NCBI RefSeq assembly: GCF_902832845.1
Contig: NZ_CADFDB010000001.1
Location: 248,001-312,000, forward strand
Length of the DNA: 64,000 nt
DNA from: Burkholderia metallica
GTDB taxonomy: Bacteria; Pseudomonadota; Gammaproteobacteria; Burkholderiales; Burkholderiaceae
Direction of reading: 5' to 3'
Shown: piece after piece, positions 17,148 to 25,731 of the stretch
Layout of the letters: each line of letters opens with the position of its first letter
Numbering within the stretch: position 1 is the first letter of the stretch
Made by a program: the position numbers and the translations under genes
The notes under the pieces: model-generated
Told to the model about the DNA's origin: nothing
The model's database searches: none
What the model saw: only the letters and a program-made list of their open reading frames with translations

Positions 17148-18371
17148 CTATTCGGCATCGGCGCAGATCGCTGACCCAACACCGGCCGGTTGTGGCGAAC
17201 GGTCGAGCTTCGGCAGCCACACGAAGGCGATCGTCACGAGCGTCACGCCGACGACGAGCATCGGCACCACCATCGGCCAGGCCCCTAATTGATATTGCGG
17301 GCCGACGAAGGTTGCCGCCGTCTGGCCCACGCAGAAAGCGAAGAACATCATGATGAAGCCGGACCATGACACGGCACGACCCGCAAGGTGCGGCAGACCG
17401 CTCACCGCGCCTGCCTGTCCGCAAGGCTGGTGGATGCCGTGGCCGAGACAATACACGCCGTGTCCCAATAGCAGCGGCCATGCACTCCACGGAAGCAGCA
17501 CACAGCCGAGTGCCTGGATCACCGCGCCGGTGAGGCTCAGCATCGCGCCTTGCCGCACGGTGCGAAGCATGCTCTGCCGGTTGAGCAGTCGTCGGCATCC
17601 ATACGTGCTTGCAACGTAGACCAGGGTGCCGCAGGCGGGTATCCAGCCGTAGCGCTGAGGCGATATGCCCAGATATCCGATATAGATCGCCGGCGAGAGC
17701 AGCAGAAAGCAGAACATGCCGGTATAGGTCGACGCAGCCACGAGTGCCCATACCCTGAACGTCGCATTGGAGAGGATTTCGCGTACGCCGCCGGCTGCCG
17801 GCTTGCTCGTATGTCCCTGCCGACGAGATTCTTCAAAACCGCGCCAGCATGTCGCAAGCAGCACGCATGCATACACGCTCATGCCTGCCAGGACCCACCG
17901 CCAACCTGCGTGTTGGGTGACATAGGCACCCAGGATCGGCGCGACACACGCCATCAACCCCATTCCCGTGAATCCGCGCGCCATTACATGCGGCCCATCG
18001 TCGGCCGCATAGCGATCGCGCACCGTCGCACGTGCGCATACCAGGATTGCGGCCATCGCCAACCCCTGAAAGGCGCGTGCCACGGTCAACATCGCGGCGG
18101 TCGCGGCAAGCGCGGCACCCAGTGCAGCGACCGCGTAGAGCGCGAGGCCGGTCAACAGCACCGGCCGACGGCCGAAGCGATCGGACAGGCTGCCCATCGG
18201 CAACTGCCCGATGCCGAATGCCAACGCAAACACCGTGAGACTGATGCTGGCCGAGCCCAGCGTCGCGGCGATTTCGGGCAGCGCCGGCAGGTAACTGTCG
18301 GTCGCGACCGGCTGCGCCGCCAGCAAGAACGGTAGCAACAGCGCAAAGTCGATGGGAGCGCGGCGGATCAT
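17148..18371 (-). CDS. MFS drug-resistance transporter, Bcr/CflA family
   Basis: A 407-residue 12-helix major facilitator. The Bcr/CflA-type opening LLPFLLAAQPVATDSYLPALP and the loop 2-3 motif GSLSDRFGRRPVLLTG are both clear. The family exports chloramphenicol, bicyclomycin, sulfonamides or L-cysteine by proton antiport. The frame is open to 18434, but the homologous N-terminus begins at the ATG at 18371, which is preferred. Codon use is less GC-extreme than in flanking genes, hinting at separate acquisition. It is followed at its 5' side by a 245-base gap with nothing recognisable. Confidence 0.85.
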   Translation of the reverse strand: MIRRAPIDFALLLPFLLAAQPVATDSYLPALPEIAATLGSASISLTVFALAFGIGQLPMGSLSDRFGRRPVLLTGLALYAVAALGAALAATAAMLTVARAFQGLAMAAILVCARATVRDRYAADDGPHVMARGFTGMGLMACVAPILGAYVTQHAGWRWVLAGMSVYACVLLATCWRGFEESRRQGHTSKPAAGGVREILSNATFRVWALVAASTYTGMFCFLLLSPAIYIGYLGISPQRYGWIPACGTLVYVASTYGCRRLLNRQSMLRTVRQGAMLSLTGAVIQALGCVLLPWSAWPLLLGHGVYCLGHGIHQPCGQAGAVSGLPHLAGRAVSWSGFIMMFFAFCVGQTAATFVGPQYQLGAWPMVVPMLVVGVTLVTIAFVWLPKLDRSPQPAGVGSAICADAE

Positions 18372-18616
18372 TTGAGCAGTTCCGGGCAAGAACCTTTCCT
18401 GAATGGATTGACGGCAACCGCGTAGCCCGCGCAACAGGGTACGAGGACGCCGAGGCTGGCGGTTGCGGTCGCAATGGTTTTCCGGATGGTTTCGGGCATG
18501 AGTACGACGTCAGGCAGAATGATATCGGTCCGGGCGGACCCGTTTCACGCGTACGCGGCCGTGACGATGAACGGCGCCGACAGCGTCGGCGCCGAAGCAG
18601 TTCGACACGACCGCGA

Positions 18617-20044
18617 CTAGCGTTGAAGGGATCTGGATTCCCGCTCGTTCACCGTGCTGTCCGGTTGCATTGCCAGTGCCCGCAGGCGCGCGTATTCGGC
18701 CTTGCCGACCGGCTGCGCATTCGGCTGGCCCAGATCGTTCATGTGAATACGATAGGTTTCCCGCGCGCTCAACGCGGCAAGCGATGCAATCACGGTGGCG
18801 CCGAACGTGATTGCGCCCACGATCAACCAGACATTGGCCGTCCCGGGCGGCGCCACGGCCGTGAAGAGCGCCGGCAGCATCGCGGTGGCGGCGGTGCCGA
18901 GGTTCTGCGCGATGGCCATGGCCGACACACGGGTGCGGGTCGGGAAAAGTTCGGGGTAGAAGCTCGGGAACACCGCGTTGTAGCCCTGATAGACGACGCC
19001 CCACATCAGCAGCGACATCGCGAAAGCAAGCGGTACGCTCTTGATGCTGATCGCATACAGGTACGCGAACGCGAGCAGGCCCGACAGCAGCGCACCGAAA
19101 ACGATGGGCGGTTTGCGGCCGATCCTGTCCGACAGGTTGCCGACGTACGGAATCACCAGCACCGCGACTATGTTGCCCACCACCGGAATCCACAGGTAGA
19201 CGTCCTTCGCGAAGCCGATGCCGTAGGCCGGCTGCACCGCATAGGCCGCGCCGAAGATGGTGGCCACCACCGGAATCACGTTCATCAGTGCCATGCATAC
19301 CACGCGCAGCATGTCCTTCCAGCTGTACTTGAACGCGTCGACGACCGGTGAACGCGGGCGCGACTGCTGCCGGACTTCGGCTGCGAACGCTGGCGTCTCG
19401 TCCACCTTGCGGCGGATGATCCAGGCCGCAATGATGACCACGAAGCTGAGCAGGAACGGAATGCGCCAGCCCCAGCTGGTGAATTGCTCGGCCGGCAAGT
19501 AGTAGGCGAGCGGCAGGAACACGGCAGCCGCCAGCACCTGGCCGGCCTGCACGCCCTGCAGCGTGAAACTCACGAAAAAGCCGCGGCGTCCGAAGGGCGC
19601 GTGCTCCAGGATCATCGAACTGGCGCCCGAGATCTCGCCGGCGACCGCAAAGCCCTGCGCCAGACGCAGGATCACCAGCAGTACCGGCGCCAGCAGCCCG
19701 ACCTGCTCATAGGTCGGCAGCAGGCCCACCCCGATGGTCGAGAAGCCCATCAGGAACATGCACCAGAGCAGCACGGTCTTCCGTCCGTGCGTGTCGCCGA
19801 GATGACCGAGCACGAACGCGCCGATCGGCCGCGATACATAACCCACGCCGTAGGTGGCCAGTGACGCGATGATGGCGGTCGTCGCATTGCCCTTCGGGAA
19901 GAAGATCTGCGGAAAGATCAGCGCCGAGGCGGTGGCATAGATGAAGAAATCGTAATACTCGAGCACCGACCCGATCCAGCCGCTGGCGGCGGCCTTCTTC
20001 GACTGATGCTTGCCGCGAGGCTCCTGTGGTGTGGCTTCGATCAT
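18617..20044 (-). CDS. MFS metabolite:H+ symporter (MHS family, shikimate/organic-acid type)
   Basis: A 475-residue 12-helix transporter of the metabolite:proton symporter family, which includes ShiA, KgtP, ProP and benzoate or citrate carriers. The hallmark region is SGWIGSVLEYYDFFIYATASAL, followed by GHLGDTHGRKTVLLW. It probably imports the compound processed by the enzymes encoded just upstream on the same strand, where aroQ and aroE-like genes suggest shikimate, quinate or a related hydroaromatic acid. ATG 20044 is preferred over ATG 20056 because GGAGAC lies 6 bases before it. A 154-base gap separates it from aroQ. Confidence 0.85.
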   Translation of the reverse strand: MIEATPQEPRGKHQSKKAAASGWIGSVLEYYDFFIYATASALIFPQIFFPKGNATTAIIASLATYGVGYVSRPIGAFVLGHLGDTHGRKTVLLWCMFLMGFSTIGVGLLPTYEQVGLLAPVLLVILRLAQGFAVAGEISGASSMILEHAPFGRRGFFVSFTLQGVQAGQVLAAAVFLPLAYYLPAEQFTSWGWRIPFLLSFVVIIAAWIIRRKVDETPAFAAEVRQQSRPRSPVVDAFKYSWKDMLRVVCMALMNVIPVVATIFGAAYAVQPAYGIGFAKDVYLWIPVVGNIVAVLVIPYVGNLSDRIGRKPPIVFGALLSGLLAFAYLYAISIKSVPLAFAMSLLMWGVVYQGYNAVFPSFYPELFPTRTRVSAMAIAQNLGTAATAMLPALFTAVAPPGTANVWLIVGAITFGATVIASLAALSARETYRIHMNDLGQPNAQPVGKAEYARLRALAMQPDSTVNERESRSLQR

Positions 20045-20198
20045 GCTTGTCTCCATATATTGATATCGAGGGCAGAGGGCAACGCGCGTGCGAGGTACCG
20101 GCTCCTGCCCGAAGCTCGGTGCCTCTTCGTACGACGGGTGCAACGGTCGCGGCCCTGCCTGTGTCGGCTTCAGCCGATCTGTTCTCGTGCAGCGGCGC

Positions 20199-20642
20199 TT
20201 ACGCTCGATCGATCGCCGACGCGGCGGCCCGCAGGGCCAGCAGATAGCTGTCGACACCGAAGCCGCAGATCTGCCCGCTGACGATGTCGGCGAAAACGGA
20301 GTGATGCCGGAACGGCTCGCGGGCATGGATGTTGGACATGTGCAATTCGACGATCGGGCAGGTGAGGATGGCCAGCGCATCGCGGATGCCGTAGCTGTAG
20401 TGGGTCCAGGCGCCGGCATTGATCAGTACGGCATCCTGACGTTCTTCGAATGCGCGATGAATCCGCTCGCACATCGATGCTTCGCTATTCGTCTTGAACG
20501 ATTCCACCTGCGCGCCCAGTTCCGTCGCGAGCGATTGCAGCCGCGCGTCGATCTCCGCCAGCGTGATGGTCCCGTACTGCTCCGGATCGCGCTTGCCGAA
20601 CATGTTGTGGTTGATGCCATGCAGCATCAGGATCTTTTTCAT
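20199..20642 (-). CDS. aroQ: type II 3-dehydroquinate dehydratase
   Basis: A 147-residue type II dehydroquinase, full length for the family. Catalytic and substrate residues are recognisable: LHGINHNMFGKRDPEQYG (Asn and the flexible lid with Tyr), ESFKTNSEASMCERI, INAGAWTHYSYGIRDAL, and VELHMSNIHAREPFRHHS (His). It interconverts 3-dehydroquinate and 3-dehydroshikimate. Its place in a catabolic-looking operon with a transporter suggests a quinate-degradation role rather than the housekeeping shikimate pathway. The ATG at 20642 begins MKKILMLHG, the usual N-terminus. It is 19 bases downstream of the aroE-like gene. Confidence 0.88.
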   Translation of the reverse strand: MKKILMLHGINHNMFGKRDPEQYGTITLAEIDARLQSLATELGAQVESFKTNSEASMCERIHRAFEERQDAVLINAGAWTHYSYGIRDALAILTCPIVELHMSNIHAREPFRHHSVFADIVSGQICGFGVDSYLLALRAAASAIDRA

Positions 20643-20661
20643 CGGAGTCTTCCTCGCACAT

Positions 20662-21495
20662 TCAGTCAAAAGGCACGGCAAGCCGATCGATCACCGCGCT
20701 GGTCTCGGGACGTACGCCGCGCCACCACGCGAACGCTTCGGCCGCCTGCTCGACCAGCATGCCGACCCCATCCGCGATCCCGTGCACGCCCGCATTTTTC
20801 GCGAGTCGGAGAAAGGGTGTCAGACGCTTGCCGTACGCGAGCTCGTAGGCCGTGCCGTCCGGGCTGAACACGCTCGGCGGAACGGGCGGCAGGTCGCCGG
20901 TCAGACTGGCCGACGTGGCATTGACCACCAGATCGAAACGGCCCATCCGGGCCAGGTTCGCGTAGCTGCTGGCCACGAGCGGGCCGCGTCCGGCGACCTG
21001 CGCGGCCAGTGCGCGCGCCTTGTCGACGTCGCGATTCGCGATGACCATCTCGGCCGGCGCCGCGTCGAGAAACGGCAGCAGTGCGCCGCGGGCTGCGCCG
21101 CCCGCGCCGAGCAGCAGCACGCGCTTGCCGGCCATCGGGAGGCGGAGGTTGACTTCGATGTCGCGGACGAGCCCGATACCGTCGAAGTTGTCGGCCAGGA
21201 TGCGGCCGCCTTCGAACTTGAGCGCATTTGCCGCGCCCGCCAGTTCCGCACGCTCGCTTCGTTCGTTCGCCATCGCGAAAGCGTCGAGCTTGAACGGGGC
21301 CGTGATGTTGATGCCCTTGCCGCCGCTCGAGGCGAAAGCACGAACCACGTCGGCAAAGGCGCCGTCAGGCTCGACCGGTCCTTCGATCGCCGTATAGCGG
21401 ATGTCCTGCCCGGTTGCCTGCGCGAACAGGCTGTGAATCAGCGGAGATTTCGTGTGTCCGATCGGATTGCCGATCACTGCGTACTGGTCGGTCAT
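20662..21495 (-). CDS. aroE: shikimate/quinate dehydrogenase-like protein (AroE family)
   Basis: A 277-residue AroE-family dehydrogenase. The N-terminal substrate domain has AVIGNPIGHTKSPLIHSLFA and the catalytic-lysine motif INITAPFK. The Rossmann domain carries LLLGAGGAARGALLPFL, followed by ANRDVDKARALA. The R of the NADP-specific NRT motif is conserved (ANRD), but the next residues differ, so cofactor preference is uncertain. It starts in an ATGA overlap with the end of the CoA-transferase gene, so translation is coupled. Likely a second, catabolic copy acting on shikimate or quinate beside aroQ. Confidence 0.85.
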   Translation of the reverse strand: MTDQYAVIGNPIGHTKSPLIHSLFAQATGQDIRYTAIEGPVEPDGAFADVVRAFASSGGKGINITAPFKLDAFAMANERSERAELAGAANALKFEGGRILADNFDGIGLVRDIEVNLRLPMAGKRVLLLGAGGAARGALLPFLDAAPAEMVIANRDVDKARALAAQVAGRGPLVASSYANLARMGRFDLVVNATSASLTGDLPPVPPSVFSPDGTAYELAYGKRLTPFLRLAKNAGVHGIADGVGMLVEQAAEAFAWWRGVRPETSAVIDRLAVPFD

Positions 21496-22715
21496 CGCTG
21501 GCTCGCTTTCGAATAGAGGACGCCGTCGGCCTGCATCGCATCGATTTCGGCCGGATCGAAGCCGAGCGATTGCGCGACTTCGGCGTTGTGCTGCCCGAGA
21601 TCGGGTGCGGTCTCCCGGATCGTCGTGTCGCAATCGGAGAACCGGAACGGCAGGTTGGGCAGGCGCAGCGTCCCATAGCGCGGATGCTGCTGCTCGACGA
21701 CCATGCCGCGTGCCTGGATCTGCGGATCGGCCAGCACCTCGTCGATGCGCTGCACCTTCGCGCAGGGAACGTCGATGCCATCCAGCAGTTCGAGTACCGA
21801 AGTAACGGAACGGGCGGCCACCCACGGCTCGACCACCGCGAGAATCTCCGAGCGGTGCGCGTTGCGTCCGACACTGTCGTGAAACCGCGTGTCGGCGCCG
21901 AAGCCCGCCGGGCCGCCGTGCGCTTCGATCAGCGCGGCGAAGCGTTTCCATGCGTCGTCGACCTGCGCGGCGATCACGAGATCGCCGTCCGCGGCACGGA
22001 ACACGCCATAGAGCGTCGAGGTCGGCATGTCGTGCCCGGTCTGCTCGGGCAGCACCCCTTGCAGCGTGTAGCACTGCACCGCGTATTCGTGCATCGACAC
22101 CAGCGTGTCGTACAGCGCCATGTCGATGTGCTGCCCGCGCTTGCTCTTCACGCGCCCCAGCAGCGCGGCATTGATGGCCGCCACCGCATGAATGCCGGTG
22201 TACATGTCGCCGAGCGAGATGCGTAGCAGCGGCGGCCGCTCACCCGGCGTGCCGACCATCTGCATGATGCCGCTCTTGGCCTCGGCGATCAGCCCGAAAC
22301 CGGCACGATGCGCGTCCGGCCCGGTGTGGCCGTACGCCGAAATCGAGCAGTAGACGAGGCCCGGATTGCGCGCCGACAGTTCGGCGTAGCCCAGCCCGAG
22401 TTTGTCCAGTGCGCCCGGCCGGTAATTCTCGATGAACACGTCCGCCGAGTCGCACAGCCGCTGCATGAATGCCTTGCCGCGCGCGTCCTTCATGTTGACG
22501 CTCACGCCGCGCTTGCCCATGTTGAGCTGCAGGAAATAACCGCTTTGCTGATCGTCGAGCACGGTTGCGTGCTGGCGTCCGGCGTCGCCGGTGCCGGGGC
22601 GCTCGACCTTGATCACTTCCGCGCCGAGTGCCGCGAGGCACCGCCCGACATAGGGGCCGGCGAGGAAGTGGCTGTAGTCGACGACGCGAATGCCTTCGAG
22701 GGGACGGGCTTGCAT
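21492..22715 (-). CDS. CaiB/BaiF family CoA-transferase
   Basis: A 407-residue class III CoA-transferase. The N-terminal family signature is RPLEGIRVVDYSHFLAGPYVGRCLAALGAEVIKVE. The segment FIENYRPGALDKLGLGY and the conserved GPDAHRAGFGLIAEAKSG region follow; the catalytic Asp lies in LGDMYTGIHAV. It moves CoA from a donor thioester to a carboxylic acid in the cytoplasm. It overlaps the MaoC gene by one base (TGATG) and the aroE-like gene by four. With MaoC next door, the pair looks like activation then hydration of an unsaturated acid, analogous to itaconate or mesaconate pathways. Confidence 0.88.
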   Translation of the reverse strand: MQARPLEGIRVVDYSHFLAGPYVGRCLAALGAEVIKVERPGTGDAGRQHATVLDDQQSGYFLQLNMGKRGVSVNMKDARGKAFMQRLCDSADVFIENYRPGALDKLGLGYAELSARNPGLVYCSISAYGHTGPDAHRAGFGLIAEAKSGIMQMVGTPGERPPLLRISLGDMYTGIHAVAAINAALLGRVKSKRGQHIDMALYDTLVSMHEYAVQCYTLQGVLPEQTGHDMPTSTLYGVFRAADGDLVIAAQVDDAWKRFAALIEAHGGPAGFGADTRFHDSVGRNAHRSEILAVVEPWVAARSVTSVLELLDGIDVPCAKVQRIDEVLADPQIQARGMVVEQQHPRYGTLRLPNLPFRFSDCDTTIRETAPDLGQHNAEVAQSLGFDPAEIDAMQADGVLYSKASQR

Positions 22716-23173
22716 CAGATGGCTCCCGGGCGGCGCGGCACCATCAGGCGATGTTCGCCGCGTTGAACGACCTGGCCGTCCTGGTTGATCAGCTCGGAAG
22801 GCAGCACGACGATGCCCCAGTCGGGGCGGCTCTTGCTCGCCCGCATCGAGCCGACGCGGAATGTGACGTGCAGCACGTCGTTGACCTTGATCGGCAGCAG
22901 GAAATCCCACGTCCAGCCGAGCGACATGCCCGGCAGAAAGCGGTAGTCGCTCTGCGTCTTCAGCCCGTCGGCGATGGACAGGCCGAACAGCCCGTGCGCG
23001 ACGAGGCAGCCGAAGTGGCTGGCATTCGCGTAGTCCTCGTCCACGTGGACGGGCGTATGGTCGCCGGTGAGATCGGCGTACGCGAGGATTCGCTCCTTCG
23101 TCACCGTATAGTTCGGGCTCGTGCATGCGTCGCCCTCGCGGGCGTCGTCCCAGTATTTCTCGACGATCGTCAT
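22715..23173 (-). CDS. MaoC-like hot-dog hydratase
   Basis: A 152-residue single hot-dog-fold MaoC dehydratase or (R)-specific enoyl-CoA hydratase. The hydratase motif is intact in LTGDHTPVHVDEDYANAS (catalytic Asp and His), followed by VAHGLFGLSIADGL. It would add water across a CoA-activated double bond. The start at 23173 follows the VOC gene by two bases and its stop overlaps the CoA-transferase start. The immediate coupling to the CaiB-type enzyme suggests the substrate is the CoA ester that enzyme makes. Confidence 0.85.
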   Translation of the reverse strand: MTIVEKYWDDAREGDACTSPNYTVTKERILAYADLTGDHTPVHVDEDYANASHFGCLVAHGLFGLSIADGLKTQSDYRFLPGMSLGWTWDFLLPIKVNDVLHVTFRVGSMRASKSRPDWGIVVLPSELINQDGQVVQRGEHRLMVPRRPGAI

Positions 23174-23175
23174 GG

Positions 23176-23568
23176 TCACGCCTCCGCGCGCGGGTTGATG
23201 GCCAGTGCCTGCGCGACGCATGACGCCGGCCGGGCCTGGATCAGTTCGACGGCGAGCCCGTCGGGCAGGCGAAGCCAGTTGCGCCCCTGCGGCATCTCCG
23301 TGACACCGAATCGTTGTGCCGCGGCCAGCGCGGCCTCCAGGTCTTCGCACATCACGCCGAGATGGGCGAGCCGGCCTTCCGGGCCGTCATGTTCCGGTGC
23401 GTGGATGAACTGCAGGCCGCCGAGTGTCCAGTACTGCCGGGGCGCGTCGAGCGTGCCGTCCACTTCGCGCAGGGTCATGCCGAGCACGTCCTCGAAAAAG
23501 CGGATGTGCCAGCGGATGTCCTTCACCCAGATCGCAACGTGTTCCAGATAGGCTTTCGGCGCGCTCAT
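23176..23568 (-). CDS. VOC-family (glyoxalase/dioxygenase fold) protein
   Basis: A 130-residue protein with two betaalphabetabetabeta modules of the vicinal oxygen chelate fold. Candidate metal ligands are His10 in LEHVAIWVKD, His55 or so in LQFIHAPEH, the histidine in RLAHLGVMCED, and Glu in GLAVELIQ. The family covers glyoxalases, extradiol dioxygenases, epimerases and fosfomycin-resistance proteins; the member here is not assignable. It starts within an ATGA overlap with the reductase gene. Its position suggests an isomerase, epimerase or lactone-handling step in the same pathway. Confidence 0.78.
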   Translation of the reverse strand: MSAPKAYLEHVAIWVKDIRWHIRFFEDVLGMTLREVDGTLDAPRQYWTLGGLQFIHAPEHDGPEGRLAHLGVMCEDLEAALAAAQRFGVTEMPQGRNWLRLPDGLAVELIQARPASCVAQALAINPRAEA

Positions 23569-24515
23569 GCGGCGACCTCCTCGCGTTGGCGATCGGCCAT
23601 CGCGCGCTCGAGCCCCTTGATGCAGGCGACGAGCGTCGCATTGACCGGGGTCGGCACGCCGTAGCGCTGCCCCCACCGAACGACCGAACCGTTGATGAAG
23701 TCGATCTCGGTGATCGAGCCTTTCTCCAGGCTTTGCAGCATCGACGTCTTGAAGGTCGCGGGCAGCCCCTCGGCGGCAAGCGTCCAGGCCTGTTCGGGAT
23801 CGGTCATCGACAGCGTCACGCCGGCTGCCTGCGCGGCCGCGATCGCCTCGGCCACGGCCGCGAGCGATGCGGCCTTCAGCAGCGGCTCGTCGTAGAGCTG
23901 CCCATAGGTCAGGCCGGTCACGCCGGTCAGCGCGCCCGTCGCGACGTTCACGAGCAGCTTGTCCCACATCGTGCCGACGATGTTGTCGCTGACCGTCGTG
24001 GCAAGGCCCGCGGTATTGAATGCGTCGGCGATCGCCTGGACCCGCGGCGTGATGCGGCCGTCGAGTTCGCCGATATACGTGTACTTGCCGACCACGCCGG
24101 ACTCGATATGACCCGCGCCGCGCAGTACGCCGCCGACATAGGTCTTGCCGGCGAGCACGCGCTCGCGGCCGACGACGTCGGCCAGGATGTCCTCGTGGCC
24201 GAGACCGTTCTGCAGCGATAGCACGAGCGTATCCGGCCCCACCAGCGCCTGCGCGCCGCGTATGGCCGCCTCGGTATGGAACGACTTGACCAGCACGATC
24301 ACCAGGTCGGCTGCGCCGACGTCGGCCGCCTGCGTCGTCGCATGGACGCGCACGTGCCGGGAGCCGCCGGTGTCGTCGATCCGCAGGCCGTCGCGACGCA
24401 TCGCGTCGACGTGTGCGGGCGAGCGGTCGATCAGCCAGGTCTCGTGACCGCCTTCGGTGAGGGTGGCACCGATCGCGCAGCCCAGTGCGCCGGCGCCCAG
24501 TATCGCAATCTTCAT
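23565..24515 (-). CDS. ketopantoate-reductase-family oxidoreductase (PanE/ApbA-like)
   Basis: A 316-residue NAD(P)H-dependent reductase. The N-terminal dinucleotide motif is ILGAGALGCAIGATLTEGG. Family landmarks are LVKSFHTE, SLQNGLGHED with the conserved Asn-Gly, and a catalytic lysine in GTMWDKLLVNVATG. 2-Dehydropantoate reductase is the founding activity, but many paralogues in catabolic operons reduce other 2-oxo acids. Being first in a seven-gene catabolic cluster, a role in that pathway is more likely than pantothenate synthesis. It is divergent from the LysR regulator with 150 bases between starts. Confidence 0.85.
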   Translation of the reverse strand: MKIAILGAGALGCAIGATLTEGGHETWLIDRSPAHVDAMRRDGLRIDDTGGSRHVRVHATTQAADVGAADLVIVLVKSFHTEAAIRGAQALVGPDTLVLSLQNGLGHEDILADVVGRERVLAGKTYVGGVLRGAGHIESGVVGKYTYIGELDGRITPRVQAIADAFNTAGLATTVSDNIVGTMWDKLLVNVATGALTGVTGLTYGQLYDEPLLKAASLAAVAEAIAAAQAAGVTLSMTDPEQAWTLAAEGLPATFKTSMLQSLEKGSITEIDFINGSVVRWGQRYGVPTPVNATLVACIKGLERAMADRQREEVAA

Positions 24516-24632
24516 TGTTTTCTCCCGTCGACCAGAGTTGACGCCATGTCGGCCGGAACGCGTGCTTCAGCACTGACTTCGGTCCCACGCATCGCTGACG
24601 AATGGCTGCACGATAGAATTCGGCGCTCACGC

Positions 24633-24666
24633 TGGCAATGCAATGACTACAATGGCGTCATTGCCA
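24633..24666. promoter_or_regulatory. nested inverted repeats at the LysR start, probable autoregulatory operator
   Basis: TGGCAATG at 24633-24640 is matched by CATTGCCA at 24659-24666. Inside it, CAATGAC at 24641-24647 is matched by GTCATTG at 24657-24663. The nested dyads end on the regulator's start codon. Their location in the divergent gap suits a LysR-type operator controlling both the regulator and the panE-like operon. This is inferred from position and symmetry. Confidence 0.55.
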
Positions 24667-25586
24667 TGGACAATAATGCGATGACGTCGACCGATCTTCC
24701 CGACCTGAAGCTGCTCCAGCTCTTCGATCTTCTGTACGACCTGCGAAGTGTCACGCGCGTGGCCGAGCAGCTCGGCCAGAGCCAGCCGACGGTCAGCATC
24801 TGGCTCGGGCACTTGCGGGAATACCTGCACGATCCGTTGTTCATTCGAACGCCGGGCGGCATGGCGCCGACGCCGCAGGCCGATGCGCTCATCGGGCCGT
24901 GCCGGGAAATTATCGAGTCGCTGAGACGGTTCACCGCATGGGAGATCGCCTTCGACCCCGCCACCGCGCAGCGACGATTTCGTATCTGCATGACCGACGC
25001 GAGCCACGTCACGCTGCTTCCGCGGCTGCTGGCGCATGTCCATGCGGCGGCGCCCGGCATCCGGCTGGAAGCCGCGCGGATCGACGGCAACACGGAACGC
25101 GCGCTCGAATCCGGCGAGGCCGATCTCGCGATCGGCTATGTCCCGTGGCTCGGCGGCAGCATTTATCAGCAGCAGTTGTACGAGCAGGACTGGGTGTGCC
25201 TTGCCAACCGTCGCCACCCCAGGATCCGTACCCGACTCGGGGTGAAGCAATATCGCGCGGAGGGGCACGTGGTCATCACGGCGGGTACCGGCGCGCAACT
25301 TCTCGAGCAGGCGCTGAGGCGGGAGCGCATCGACCGTCAGGTCGTGCTGGAGTTGCCGGGATTTTTGGGGCTGGGCGCGATCATCCAGAGCACCGACCTG
25401 ATCACGACGCTGCCGCGTCACATCGGCGAGACGTTGGCTCGGGCCAATGACCTGGCGGTTCATTCATGCCCGATTCCAGTGGAAGGATTTGCAGTGCGGC
25501 AGCACTGGCACGGCCGGTATCACCACGAAGCGGGGAATCGCTGGCTGCGTAGCGTGGTGATTCAGTTGTTTGGCGGTTCGCATTGA
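24666..25586 (+). CDS. LysR-type transcriptional regulator
   Basis: A 306-residue LysR-type regulator. The N-terminal winged helix-turn-helix (about residues 15-70) reads LRSVTRVAEQLGQSQPTVSIWLGHLRE, and the C-terminal part is a periplasmic-binding-protein-like effector domain. The ATG at 24666 is used because it gives the normal distance to the HTH; longer upstream frames cross the operator dyads. It is divergent from the hydroaromatic or CoA-transferase operon and is its likely regulator. The inducer is probably a pathway intermediate. Confidence 0.85.
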   Translation: MDNNAMTSTDLPDLKLLQLFDLLYDLRSVTRVAEQLGQSQPTVSIWLGHLREYLHDPLFIRTPGGMAPTPQADALIGPCREIIESLRRFTAWEIAFDPATAQRRFRICMTDASHVTLLPRLLAHVHAAAPGIRLEAARIDGNTERALESGEADLAIGYVPWLGGSIYQQQLYEQDWVCLANRRHPRIRTRLGVKQYRAEGHVVITAGTGAQLLEQALRRERIDRQVVLELPGFLGLGAIIQSTDLITTLPRHIGETLARANDLAVHSCPIPVEGFAVRQHWHGRYHHEAGNRWLRSVVIQLFGGSH

Positions 25587-25731
25587 CGCAATGCGAGCGT
25601 CGTTGACTCGGGAGAGGTATCGAGCGCGCTACCGTGAGCCTGACGACTCTCGGCGATGGGATGCCGGCTTGATGGACTCGTGCCGGCCCCCTTCCACGAG
25701 AGGTGGCGATTCGGGGCCGGGGCCACTCTGC

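Noticed and set aside
17001-17174. Possible small exported protein
   Set aside because: Signal-like start but overlaps the 3' end of the MFS gene and has no domain; described only as a possible remnant.
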